DNA of 64,000 nt, taken from positions 9,180,626 through 9,244,625 of the forward strand of contig CAMZMU010000111.1 in NCBI GenBank assembly GCA_947311845.1, read 5' to 3'. Shown piece after piece: positions 23,601-33,840 of the stretch. The position numbers were made by a program, and so were the translations under genes. This DNA comes from Poa pratensis. Its lineage: Eukaryota; Streptophyta; Magnoliopsida; Poales; Poaceae. The notes under the pieces are model-generated. The model had not been told where the DNA came from and did no database searches. It saw nothing but the letters and a program-made list of their open reading frames with translations. How positions within the stretch are numbered: the stretch's first letter is position 1; each line of letters begins with the position of its first letter.

Positions 23601-23723
23601 AGCGTCGCAGAGCACGGACAGCTCGTAGGCCTTCTTGAGGAGGCCATTGCGGCGCTTGGAGAAGGTGACCTGCCGGTTGATCTTGTTCTCGATGCGCTTG
23701 AGCTCAACTCTTCCCCGCCCCAT
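17672..23723 (-). CDS. AGL6: AGL6-type MIKC MADS-box transcription factor (OsMADS6 ortholog)
   Basis: Eight exons on the minus strand: 23723-23542, 20659-20581, 19617-19556, 19449-19350, 18545-18504, 18195-18154, 18037-17868, 17774-17672. They join to 780 nt, 259 codons plus stop, every intron GT-AG. Residues 1-60 are the DNA-binding MADS domain ([14 protein letters not shown]), followed by the I region, a K domain at about 88-174 ([16 protein letters not shown]) and a C region with seven Gln at 204-210. The two diagnostic AGL6 C-terminal motifs are intact: [10 protein letters not shown] (218-227) and [10 protein letters not shown] (250-259). Exon sizes (182, 79, 62, 100, 42, 42) are those of the SEP/AGL6 class. 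In rice the ortholog MADS6/MFO1 is a nuclear regulator of palea, lodicule and floral-meristem identity, acting in complexes with other MADS proteins. I chose this start because MGRGR is the family N-terminus. Intron 1 is 2.9 kb. The gene looks functional. Confidence 0.96.
20660..23541 (-). promoter_or_regulatory. Long AGL6 intron 1, candidate regulatory region
   Basis: The first intron is 2,882 bp, more than half of the gene, while most other introns are 93-963 bp. Large first introns directly after the MADS-box exon commonly hold regulatory elements in this family (known for several MIKC genes). I found no ORF, transposon terminus or perfect CArG box in it by eye; it is AT-rich with several A-rich tracts at 22260-22800. 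The regulatory role is inference. Confidence 0.35.
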
Positions 23724-24120
23724 GATCTCCTCCTCCACCTCCTCCTCCTTCCAACACTCAAGCAAGCAAAGAACTACTGATCAGCTCCGGCGGCGTGCTC
23801 TTCCTTGCCTAGCTAGCAAAGCTTGCTCCGGTGGTTCTACTGCCACCTACTAACCCACAAGTCCGGCCGGGCGGAGCTTGTGCAATGATGATGCGAATAT
23901 AATGGGACGAGGAGGGGAGCGGGATATTAGTGGAGGCAAGGGAAAGGGGGAAGCAAGAGGGCACTGTTACTGTAGCTCGGTGCTGGTTTCTTGCGTCGAT
24001 CTCCCTTGACACATCCCTGTCCTTCACTCTAGCTCTCGACTTTAAAGGAGGGTAACTTTGGAGCTGTTACCACAGGTTTACCCTAACTGGGAAGCACGGG
24101 CAGAAATAGGGGCAATCCAA
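23724..24120 (-). promoter_or_regulatory. AGL6 5' leader and proximal promoter
   Basis: Upstream of the ATG on the minus strand is a purine-rich leader (GGAGGAGGAGGTGGAGGAGG just before the start codon). A TATA-like CTTTAAAG lies at about 24038-24045, roughly 320 bp upstream of the ATG. The transcription start is not determinable from sequence alone. The leader is open in frame with the CDS for 14 codons but only from a TTG, so it is not taken as coding. Confidence 0.4.
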
Positions 24121-24519
24121 TGCTGCGTCCCCCACACCACAAATATACACGTCGCTCTGCAGGGGCGATGTGGATGCATGTGCATATACACGAGGGAGGG
24201 GGAGAGCCGCTTCATCCTACGCCGGCCCTCCTAAACTTAACCCGAACTATGTATGTGGCCACCTACTGGTCCATTTGGACCACCCTCCCTCCCGTGGTGG
24301 ATGCCCCAAAAATAAAGAGGCAGGGCTTCCCGGCTTAAGCCATGGAAGAAGATCTGTTTGATCTAGCAAACCCTAAAAGTGGTTGGGTGCTACCTAGCTA
24401 GTACTTGTACAGATCACCCTTCACCAAAACCTAATTTCTTTACTAGTTCGGTTTGCTAATACCAGGTTGGCTCTTAATTAAACCTCGGCTCCCTTATATT
24501 ATAAATGCTGAGCTCAAAC
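24121..24519. other. AGL6 upstream DNA, no gene
   Basis: Distal upstream region of AGL6. No ORF with recognisable content and no transposon ends. Confidence 0.3.
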
Positions 24520-27500
24520 TTGGCTGTCCATTGAGATTGAGGAGAGCACTATCCTTGTGGATGATGTAGTGATGAGAGATGCAAAGTCATATGATAATGA
24601 TAAGGGAGATGGGTGAAACAAAGAGGTACAAGAAAAGGAACAATCTTTGGGCAATGAGTCGAACAAGGAAAAATCTAGCTCACGCCGTCGCAAAAAAGGG
24701 AGCGGAATAAATATTTATACTCTTTAGAAACACAATGTTCGATTAGGCAGAGGAACAATCTCTTTTCAGTTTTCACCTCTTTCTCGGATCAGTGTTCGAT
24801 TAGGCAGAGGAAGAAGAAGAGTCTCGTACATGTAGACGTCGTTCATTCTTCATTGTGAGTGGATCTGCAAGCAGGGACGGAGTCAGGATTAGCAGAAGGA
24901 GGGGGCAAATGAACACTAAACTACTTAGAGGGGGCCATTTAGTCAATTTCTCACAATTTTGGGGGTCAAAACACATATTACATAGGGGGTTTTCACAAAA
25001 ATTTCCAGCATATGGGGGGGGCATGGCCCCTGCCCGCACCCCTGGCTCCATCCCTGTCTGCAAGGGAGTCAGCGGCTCGGAAGGAGCTGATATCTACCAC
25101 GGAAGAGAACAATCTGCTTTCGGCTGCTGCGGCAGGAGATATGCTTACTTCGGCTGTCGTGGCAAGTGAAGGGCTGGCAACGGCTGCCATGGCTACTGTG
25201 ACTTCTCCCACGGTAGAGAAAACACCCGAACGAGGTGTCGCAGCAGGAGATTCAGTGGAGATCCTGTCATGAGCAAGGCGATCGCTGCCGTGGCAGGGTT
25301 AGCACTTTTTAGATGTTGCAGCTAGTAGAGCGGGGTTTTTACGACTGTCGTGACGGTCTGTGGATCTGTCGCGGCAGAGAAATGTTGTTGTGGCATGACA
25401 TGGGGTGATGGCAGTTGCTTCTTCGACTAGGAAATGTCTGACTCCGGCGTTGGGGTCACCTCTTGTGCATGTGACTACACAATCTAATGTGGGTACAAGA
25501 GGTCTCTGATGGCTCCATCAAATAGGAGGTTATCATATACGACGGTACAAAGGAGCAAATATAGTTGGCATTTGTTCGAATGAGTGTACTTGGGGAAATG
25601 CTAGATCCTTGGTTATGCTTTCAAATACAAACAATAGGAAAGATGGTCATATAGGCTCGGATAATCATATGAATCAAGCATGCTGCGGTGTGAAAGTTAA
25701 ACGGTTTCGTAAAAATAGGACTTTTGATAAAATAAATAGATGTAGTTTGATAATTCAAAAGAGCAAAGAAAAAAACTTGAGGCATGGAAGCTTTTATTTT
25801 GAAGAGTGTGGGCCTTTAGAGATTTTGCTAAGCATTTTTTAATTCAAGAATACTTACACTGTCGCTTTGTTGGAAACAGGGAGGTCTAATTTTTATGCTC
25901 TTTTCTTGCCAGCCGGGTAAAGATTTTACTTGTTTTTGTTTACCACCTCATGGGAGATCCCAGGGGATCCTCGTGGGAATTAATTCGGCTACTCTTAGTG
26001 TCAAAACATTGACACTAGAGATCTGTTGGTCAGTTTCCACTTACGCAACAAAGGTGAAACTTTTGACTGGAGTTTTGTGGCAGTATACGGGGCTCCCAAA
26101 GATGCTCAAATACCTGATTTGATAGCCGAGTTGGTGGATGTGTGAAACTGATTGTCTACCTAGATTATTAAGGGAGGGGGCTTTAACATTATACGTTCCC
26201 CACAAGATAAAATGACAACAATTATAATGTGCATTGACCGTTTGATTTTAGTGCTATCATTGAGAGTTTGAACTTGAGAGAAAGTGTTCTCTCAGGACAA
26301 AAATACACTTGGGCTAATCAGAGGGAAACACCAACAAATGAGAAGCTTGGTCGTGTTCTAGCTAGTGTGGAGCGGCAACAAAAATTCATTTAGTAACGGT
26401 GTGTGTCTTATCTAGGTCAGGCTCTGATCATACGCCAATTTTAATTGATTTCGGTGAGCAAGCTCACATAGGAATCAAGGCTCAAGTTTATTTTGAATTA
26501 TCCTTGTTGTGGGAGGATGGTTTTAATGATTCGGTGTTAGCGGAATGGAGAGCTACTTCTATGGGAACTAGTCCAATTGAGAGATGGCAAATCAGAGTGC
26601 GTCATGCTAGACGTATTGTTCGTGGTTGGGCTCGTAATCGAGCGGGGTGTGCAAAAAGGAAAGAAAATAAAGGTTGTTCATTATTATTGACGACCTTGAT
26701 ATTAAATTAGAAACCATAACGCTAATACTCCGGAAAGAGAAGTCTTAGGAGGTATAAACGGGAAGTTGGCTAAGCATAGGCGTGAAGAAGAGGGCAGATG
26801 GGTGAAACGTGCAAAAGTTAAACATGTGTAAGAAGGTGAAAACAATACGAAATAGTTCCACCTAATTGCTATATGGAAAGTATAGAAAAAATCTATCAGT
26901 TTGAGCAAGAAGAGGAAATTATTGTAAGTTATGAGAATCTGAAAGTGTGCACCTTTGAATATCATAAAAAAGGTATTTGGGGACCTATCAAAAATAATTT
27001 CAGTTTATGAGAAGAATTGATTGCGTACATACCCTAGTTGTCTTATGAAGAGAACAATATTCTCACAGCTAGTCACACGGCAAGAGGTATTTGATGCTAA
27101 GGATCCACAAACAGACAGGTTTTCTGCGAAGTTTCACCAAATGTTTTGGGATATCATTAAGAATGATTTACATGATATTTGTATGCAATTGCAACTAGGT
27201 GAGTTAACATTACATAAACTTAACTTTGGTGTTATAACCATGTCACCCAAAAATATAGGACGCGGTTTACATTATATTTACGAAGGTGGGAATTAATAGA
27301 ATAACTGGAATTACCCATATAGTCACAAGACCTACTCAAACTGCTTTTATGCGAGACCGGAACATTCTTGAGGGTTTTTTTGTGCTTGATGAGACTATTC
27401 ATGAGCTTCGTATTAAGAAACTGGATGGTGTCATTTTGAAAATTTAGTTTGAAAAAGATTACCATAAGGTAAAATAGCCTTTCCTGCAGCAAAATATGCA

Positions 27501-28100
27501 TATGAAGGGTTTTAAAAAATGATGGTGTGAAATTACCGTAGTTTTGTTCAAGAATAGTCGATTCAGATAAGAGTTAATGACAACATTGGCCATTATTTCT
27601 AATCCAAAAAGGGTCTTAGACAAGGTGGCCCTCTGTCTCCTATTATTTTTAATATTTTGGTCGATATGTTGGCTATTATGATTGTGAGGACGGGGAGTTA
27701 TAGGGTTTAGCTCCACATCTTGTGGACGGGGAATATCCATCTTACAATATTTCGATGATACTATGTTTTTTATGGAGCATGATTTACACAAAGTTGTGAC
27801 CATGAAACTTATATTGTGTTTCTTCGAGCAACTTTCAGGTTTAAATAAAAGAATTCATGAACGTGATTTTATTTGGTAATGGTGAGGATATATAAAAACA
27901 GTATAAAAAATTGCTTGTGAAGCACGTTCTCTTCCTTTTAGGTACGTTGCTGTCACTGTTCAGCATAGAAAATTGCTTAATAAGGAATGGAATCCAGTGG
28001 AAAACTAATTTGAACAAAAGTTGGAATAATGGTTTGTATTTTCAGGCAGTAAACACATTGTTTTGAAGTGCAGACAAAAAAATTCTTTACAGCCTTCATT
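24520..28100 (+). mobile_element. Decayed non-LTR retrotransposon (LINE, L1-like)
   Basis: Pieces of LINE proteins appear in order on the plus strand in different frames. Around 24540-24720 and 25065-25270 there are ORF1-like charged segments. ORF2 endonuclease fragments follow at about 25930-25985 (PPHGRSQGILVG), 26250-26345 (GQKYTWANQRETPTNEKLGR) and 26399-26440 (SRSGSDHTPIL). Reverse transcriptase follows at 27120-27830, with a degraded palm motif: GLRQGGPLSPIIFNILVDM near 27610 and FDDTMFF near 27750 in place of YADD. Many stops and frameshifts separate them. It is long dead. Its left boundary lies about 0.8 kb upstream of the AGL6 start codon; boundaries are approximate. Confidence 0.75.
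24872..25056. mobile_element. hAT-type MITE, 185 bp, perfect 8-bp TSD
   Basis: The element begins CAGGGACGGAGTCAGG and its right end, reverse-complemented, begins CAGGGATGGAGCCAGG, 14 of 16 matching. The octamer TCTGCAAG flanks it exactly on both sides (24864-24871 and 25057-25064), the hAT duplication length. There is no coding capacity. It sits in the ORF1-like part of the decayed LINE, about 1.15 kb upstream of the AGL6 start codon. Confidence 0.9.
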
Positions 28101-28343
28101 AATTAGCTCGGAGAGTTACATCATTGAGCATGATCGAGTTAATGTAATGACATGTGAAGCGATTATAGTGACAGACTGACAGTCACCGATCCAGGAGTGT
28201 TATTTCTGTGGTGTGCTAGTTTTGGCTTTTCTGACATGCATGTGAAATCGGTGGTACTTCAAGACTACTTTAGCTAGGTGGTTTCCATGGTTCCAAGATT
28301 TCTTCCCACTACCAGGATAGCTTTAATCAGTTTTGTAATGTTT

Positions 28344-28471
28344 TATGTTTGCTTTCATGTTTCAAGGATATGACCTGGAAGGCATATCTGTGTTGATATA
28401 AGAAGGGCCAAGCGGTCAAGATTAAGTCGGACTGACACAGACGCCGAGCACGCAACACGTTGATAAGCAGC
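28344..28471 (+). repeat. Left copy of a 120-bp direct repeat flanking Harbinger
   Basis: Matches 29561-29680 at about 80 percent (shared: TTTCAAGGATATGAC, GGAAGGCATAT, GGGCCAAGCGGT). This copy has lost the open frame seen in the right copy. Its right edge coincides with the start of the Harbinger 5' region. Confidence 0.7.
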
Positions 28472-29555
28472 CGAGGTGATGCACGCTCCGCCGAGCTTCG
28501 CTGCGGCCTCCTCGAGGACCGCGGCCTCGGTTCGATCTCCCCATCGCTGCCGAGCTGCTCCGCATCCTCTTGCCCACTTCTCCTCAACCCGCGTGACGCC
28601 TCGGCCACGACCACCTCCTGTCGCCCCGGCTCGGCTACTAGTTCAAGGTGATAGTTTGTACTTGTAGATCATTTTCTGCCAAAATTTAGTGTCAATTTAG
28701 AAGCATGATAATTTTAGTCTGTGTATTTGTAGATGGTGTTATTTGACTACACCACATCCGATGAGGAATTCGATGCCCAAGAGGAGGAGGACATTGCTAT
28801 GCTCTTGATGGTGCATAGGAACAAGAAGCCGAAGCATGTAGGTTGGACAATGGGCCGAGAATATATTCGGAGGCAGCGGGAAGAAGCACATGCAAAGCTC
28901 ATGGCCAACTATTTTGTTGAGAGGCAGGTGTTCCCCGAGAGGTACATTATGCATGCATGTGTGATCATGCATAACATGATCATAGAAAATGAGTGTGGCC
29001 AAAATATAGTCTATTGCACCTACGAGTTGATGGGCCAGCCGGTTCGGCCGAGGCGAGGTGGAGACCGAGTTGCCCGCTTTCTTGAGGTCTACCACAACAT
29101 TCGAAACTGCTATGTGCATGAAGATCTTCAAAAGGATCTCATTGAGAAGTGGTGGGCATGAAATGGACGGCAAAGATCAAGGCCATGTACTGGATATGGT
29201 GTTGTTGTATTTGATGAACAATTTGCTATTGTGTGTTGATTTGTATGCTACTTGATGAACCATTTTATGAAATGTTTGTATTGTGTTGTAATAATTAAGT
29301 ACTATTTAAGTTTTATTTGTTTGAATTTATTTTAGATCATTTATCATATTATTTATGTGTGTGCAAATGTGTAAAAAGATGGAGGGTGTGGCGCGGCCAA
29401 GGTGCCCTAAAATAGGGCATCTGTTGGAGAGGACGTGCCCTCAAAATAGACATCTATTAAAGCAGAATTTTTTTGGTGCCCTAAAACATTAAAACAGGTG
29501 CCATATAATCAAGAAGTGCAGCCCTACTATAAGGCATTTGTTAGAAATGCTCTAA
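28472..29555 (+). mobile_element. PIF/Harbinger element, internally deleted
   Basis: A GC-rich leader (28472-28648), an apparent 5' intron (CAAG/GTGATA at 28648 to GTAG before the ATG at 28733) and a shortened transposase ORF are followed by AT-rich DNA whose right end, reverse-complemented, reads GAGCATTTCTAACAAATGCC next to a TAA, the Harbinger-type TIR and target trinucleotide. GGGCATCTGTTGGAGAGG-type words at 29420 and 29445 are inner repeats of this end. A matching left TIR was not found; the 120-bp repeat abuts instead. Confidence 0.6.
28733..29161 (+). pseudogene. Internally deleted PIF/Harbinger (HARBI1-like) transposase
   Basis: 142 codons. The N-terminal part (DEEFDAQEEEDIAML, then RRQREEAHAKLMANYF) matches the start of plant Harbinger nucleases, and at about residue 76 it passes directly into the C-terminal part with the hallmark MHNMIIENE and a basic, Arg-rich tail ending EKWWA. 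A full enzyme is about 350-450 residues with a DDE catalytic triad; the whole catalytic core is missing here, yet the fusion is in frame and has no stop. It cannot be an active transposase. It might still make a small protein, but I see no evidence for that. Confidence 0.75.
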
Positions 29556-29560
29556 GTTTT

Positions 29561-29680
29561 TATGGGTGCTTTCGTGTTTCAAGGATATGACTTGGAAGGC
29601 ATATTTGTGTTCATAAAAAAGGGCCAAGCGGTAAAGATTACATCGGAGTGGCACAGACGCGGAGTGCGCAACAAGCAGCT
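29561..29680 (+). repeat. Right copy of the 120-bp direct repeat
   Basis: Similar to 28344-28471. This copy is open in one frame (YDLEGIFVFIKKGQAVKIT, continuing for 77 codons to 29795). It lacks about 8 bp present in the left copy near its right end. Protein identity unknown. Confidence 0.7.
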
Positions 29681-29689
29681 ATATACAAC

Positions 29690-31190
29690 AAATCTCTTCA
29701 TTTTTAGTGAAGAGACCATGAACACCGGAGGCTTGAAAAGAAAAAACTACATCCTGGTTTTACTTGGTTTTTCAAGTGAATTCAGTACTCTATGAGCGCA
29801 AAATCATTGTTCTGCGCAACACTAGCCACTATACTTCACCCCGACCCCCTGACCATTTCCCGTTCTCAAAGTTACGATGCTTTCGAGATCATGATCAAAA
29901 TGCTAGCGCGGCTCTTTCTTTCTTTCCTTCTGATACTACCGGGATCCTCGTACGTATATTCACCAATGGCTGGCCGAAGGAGAGAGAGAGAGGAGCAGAC
30001 AGTGAGTGAGTCAGATGTCCTAGGTAATGAGACGAAGAGCGAGACACAGATGGCATCCTAGCGCTACGTGTCGACCGGCTTATGGCGCGCTTTCCCGTCA
30101 CCGGAAACACTCACTCATCAGAGCTGTCCATCCGTCCGTCCTCTCTCTAGCTCGCTTCTCCTCGCGCGCGCTGTGCATGCTTTCTCCCCCGTTTTTCCTT
30201 TGAGACGTTCTCCTCCATTTGGGCTAGGGCTAGGGCTAGGGCGCCCATCGGGATACGGGGAGGACTGCTCGTACGTACGCGGAATTCCCTCGCGGAGCTG
30301 ATTGATCTGTGATTCCGGCCGGAGTCGTCCGGCACGCCATGAACTCCTGACACCGCCCCGGCCGCCCGCGCGTAGGGCTCTCCCTCTAGTAAGGGCTACC
30401 CTCTAGGGCAGGAGTGACCCGCTCGACGTCCGTCGTAGGGTACGTACACACGTAGACGGCCGGCATTGATGGCGCGTACTATTCTCTCAGTATTTTGCGC
30501 GCTGAGCCGCTGAAACACGCCTTTACGGATTGCACACCAATTTGACTCGTAGCGGACGAGCAAAACTGCGATGCATGCCAGGCCAAGATGTGTTCGGGAA
30601 CCGTTGAACGCCTTTGTCTCGTCCGACACTTATATATTTATACCATATATGTTGATGATTCCAGAGAAATATACCCTTCTCATGTAACAAGCACTAAAAG
30701 CCCTCTACAACTAATCACAACTCTAACAAGTTAAAATTACATTTCGCTAGTGTGTGCAGCTTGTGTGGGCAGCCAGGATGGCTGTGTGTGCCATCGCGTT
30801 AGTCGTGTTCCATGACGGATGTCGAGGGTGTCTTTTCTGCAAATTTTCCGCTAATAAACGGTCAACTCTATGTTCTTATTTATTTATGAGAAAGACAAGT
30901 CTTTTGTCTCGTTTAAAAAAAAATGTTTCGGTTCATCTAAACTTTTTATGAGCAATATATTTTTAAAACATCAACAATCCGATCACCAGAATGAACAAAT
31001 TGTATCTTAATTTGTTTATTGGCAGCTCTCTCTAACAAAATGATAAGCTACCTCACTTACGTGGCACCCAAGTTATCACACCTGATATACGATGTTTGCC
31101 TACTTGCATACCAAGATATCAGTTTCGATCCAAAGAACGTTGCAAATCATTTGGTTGATCATGTATATTTAAAAACAATGTACACAATCT
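29690..31190. other. Unassigned, promoter-like GC patch at 29.9-30.6 kb
   Basis: No supported gene. GC-rich DNA at 29890-30480 includes GGGCTAGGGCTAGGGCTAGG (30220-30240) and CT-rich tracts like a plant 5' leader, but no long frame with domain content follows. At 30760-30930 the text CAGCCAGGATGGCTGTGTG... followed by a short A-run (30916) resembles the 3' tail of a LINE. Confidence 0.25.
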
Positions 31191-31199
31191 GCATCAGAA

Positions 31200-31790
31200 T
31201 AAACACTCACCAACGTAGATGAAGATATGTTGAATGTTAGACCAATGCGAGAAGTATGGTGGATATATATGGCACAACGATCATAAGCGTGGCCGCCTCC
31301 TTCCAATGCAATAATGGCAGAGACTAGGGAGTTGTAGTCTAGATCAAGCCCAACCAAGATGTACGAGATCATCTCATTTTCAGCGAGTTGGTTTCAAGAT
31401 GTGACGAGCTCATCACCAAAGCTTGTCATCACGGCGAATTAGGCAACTATCATGTTGCCTTTGGAGGCATTGATGAGCTGGTGTGAAGTTCATTGGTGCC
31501 TGATTTGGATTGTGACGCAAGCATATCCCCCAACACCAACTAGACCGATCTTGAGGTTGTTTTGGAGATTCGTTAGGTAAGCCAAGATCTGTTAATTTTG
31601 GGCAGAGGTTCGGTCTTTGTCTCTTTGGTCACCATCGCCGCCGTCTTTGTACATCCCTGGAATCTTCTCCGGTAGTGCAGGAGTCTTGCCATCAAGGTAG
31701 CCAAAGATCGAGACATACCGTGGCTGTCGCGGATCTATCGGAGAACTTGAACCTTCTAGAAGAGGCAGTTCTCTCACGTCAGCTTCTCGG
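31200..31790 (-). pseudogene. Copia-type gag (UBN2 family) relic
   Basis: Minus-strand fragments in order resemble the gag of Ty1/copia elements: QPRYVSIFGYLDGKTPALPE (31715-31660), then QILAYLTNLQ near 31590, and LAENEMISYILVGLDLDYNS (about 31395-31335) followed by LVSAIIA. Several stops and frame shifts lie between. The pattern of a short N-terminal Y-L-D-G-K segment followed by EEL-type I-L-x-GLD is characteristic of the UBN2 gag family. No protease, integrase or RT follows on the minus strand and no LTR was identified. Confidence 0.6.
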
Positions 31791-32150
31791 CAATAGCGGC
31801 ATGAAATCCAGATGATTTTAGAAAATTTACCCCCTTACCGTATTAAAAGAAACTCTAAGCCCATGGAGGCATTTCTCTGTCAAGAGCGCGTAATACAACA
31901 AGCTTGTTTTTTTTGAAGGAAAAAATATCTTGATACTGCATATTTATATTGTTTTTTGGGTTTAGTACATAAAATACATGCACCCTCAGCAAGGTACAAA
32001 AAGACTTGTACCAAAGCAAGGAAGTACATCATAGTCTAAATGAAATTATCGACCCACACACTACAAAATCAAAATTAATTGTTGGTGCTAAATTCTTTAG
32101 CCTCCTGATCACTTCTTTAAAAATGCCCCCCTAAGTGATATATATATATC
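31791..32150. other. No gene seen
   Basis: AT-rich spacer between the copia relic and the MITE. Nothing recognisable. Confidence 0.3.
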
Positions 32151-32447
32151 GGGTTAAATGCATTTTTGGTCCCTCAAGTGTTACAAAAATCTAACTTTGG
32201 TCACTTAACTTTATTCTGATCTAAATGTGGTCCTCAAGCTCTTTACTCATTCGATGCGGGGATCCATTATGCAATTAGCATGCACGTTCAACGACACAAT
32301 CTCAATCACTCTCCCATAGAAATCATATCTCACTTGTGATCACTCTTACAAATTAAGTGTTTGAGGACCAGATTTAAACCAGAATAGACTTAAGAGACCA
32401 AAGTTAGACTTTTACAATACTTGAGGGACCAAAGTGCACTGAACCCT
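32151..32447. mobile_element. MITE with about 90-bp terminal inverted repeats
   Basis: The left end reads GGGTTAAATGCATTTTTGGT and the right end, reverse-complemented, GGGTTCAGTGCACTTTGGTC; the inverted similarity, about 80 percent, extends about 90 bp inward on each side (through TCAAGTNTT and CTAACTTTGGTC). The 110-bp centre is non-coding. Flanks are TATATATC and TATATATT, a possible 8-9 bp duplication in low-complexity DNA. Long TIRs favour a Mutator-like origin; hAT is an alternative. Confidence 0.7.
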
Positions 32448-32507
32448 ATATATTCGGATCCTTGTGCTGAAAGATGAAACTTATTTGACCAGTTTGTTTT
32501 GCCGCCG

Positions 32508-33029
32508 TCATGTGCTCGTCAGATTATCGCCGAGTCGTACACTCACGCAGGACGTAGCTAATCTCTCTGTTTTCTTCCAGCTGTCCCATCCTTCTACAAC
32601 AAATGCATCATGGCCATGATGGTTATCTTTAACATTGTCCCTAAACAAATAACAACATAAGCAATAGGCTTTGTCCGTCTTCTCGCTGTACTCAATCCAA
32701 TTTGCATACTGATCAAACCAATCAGGATTAAACCGCCTCCTTCTCTGCTTCTTCCCAATCAGCTTGTATGGAAAATTAAAACCACGAGGCTGATGAGGTC
32801 CCCAAGTTAAATACTTTCTCCTGATCTGGTCACGTTGATTGGGGTGATAATCTGCCATTCTCTTCCGTTTAGATGGATCTCGAGGAAGTTTGTCCAGATC
32901 AATCAGTTCAGGGACAGCTGAATTATGTCTCGCTGCTGGTGCTGCAGTTCTTGGTGCGTCTGGGGTTGAACTCTGTACGGTGGTGCTGGTGTTGGCACTT
33001 GCTGGTTTCTTACTAAAATACCTCTCCAT
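32508..33029 (-). pseudogene. Truncated hAT-type protein with TTF zinc finger (ZMYM1-like)
   Basis: 173 codons from ATG 33029 to TGA 32510. It starts MERYFSKKP, as plant ZMYM1-like hAT proteins do, has a basic linker, and then a TTF-type zinc-finger region (about residues 85-150) with WIEYSEKTDKAYCLCCYLF. After GWDSWKKTERLAT the family sequence stops and about 16 unrelated residues lead to the stop. The DUF4371 region and the C-terminal RNase-H-like and dimerisation parts (several hundred residues) are absent. A probable hAT terminus lies upstream at 33840, so this is the 5' part of a hAT element that lost its 3' part. Confidence 0.7.
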
Positions 33030-33840
33030 TTGTTTCCTTCTTCCCTGCCAATCGTTGAACAGAGTCTGTATAAGTTCATATGCTAGTGGTGGCAGGAAAA
33101 TAAAAATAAATGTGCTAGTACATTAGTCAGGCTAGCCGGATCACATTCAGGCCGTGATTGCATTTCCAAATCCTAAATGTGATAGTATACTAGTACGTCC
33201 TGCTACAACACTATATTTTTCACCACCGTACCAGTAAGATGTGTTGTATTTCACACCTAAAAGATCAAGATAGCTAGATAGAAAAGATCATAATCAAAAC
33301 TTGAAAAGCCCTAATGTTACCTGTGCGTTTATTTGGGATGAGGATTGGGGATACAGTACTGCAATTGCCCGACGCGAAGACGGCGCCGGCGGCTGGCCGG
33401 CCGGGCAGGCGGCAGACTGCCGGTAGGCAGACGGTGGCGATCTGGCGGCGGGGAGGGCCTGGCAGAGGGCGGAGGGCGGCGGCGATCACCTACTCTCCTC
33501 TCGTTCTCGATAGACGAAGCGGCGGAGTTAATTGACGAAGCGGCGGAGTTAATCAATCAGATATGCACGATTATTGAAAGGCGAACCGTCGAGACTTGAG
33601 TCTGTAACGTGCAAAAGAGGCCTAGCAAGCTGAACGATCCTTTCTTTTCTTACTGGGCTTTGATAACTAAGTTTGGGCCGGACGGATTAGGCCACTGGGA
33701 GCACAGCAAATGGGCTGACTGGGGGCACGCGTACTCAGCTGACTGGGGGCATTTGCTTAATCCTATACGACATATATGGGTAAGACTGAAAATCGAGTGG
33801 GGGCCAATGCCCCACAGAGCACAACGTGGGTCCGCCCCTG
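33030..33840 (-). mobile_element. hAT element 5' end with TIR
   Basis: Read on the minus strand, 33840 starts CAGGGGCGGACCCACG, matching the CAGGG(G/A)CGGA type of hAT terminus also seen in the MITE at 24872. Between this terminus and the ORF at 33029 is a GC-rich leader with a 21-bp direct duplication (core GACGAAGCGGCGGAGTTAAT at about 33513-33553). The opposite terminus was not found, so the element is truncated within or just after its ORF. The octamer right of the terminus is GACGCAGG. Confidence 0.55.

Noticed and set aside
23724..23765. N-terminal extension of AGL6 by 14 codons
   Set aside because: Would need a TTG start, and the family always begins at MGRG. Taken as 5' leader.
30220..30242. 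Telomere-like GGGCTAGGGCTAGGG
   Set aside because: Only three copies and the unit is CTAGGG-type, not the plant telomere TTTAGGG. Treated as simple repetition.
32544..32551. ACGCAGG as left target copy matching GACGCAGG at 33841
   Set aside because: Seven shared bases inside a coding-derived region without a hAT terminus next to it; too weak to define the element's other end.
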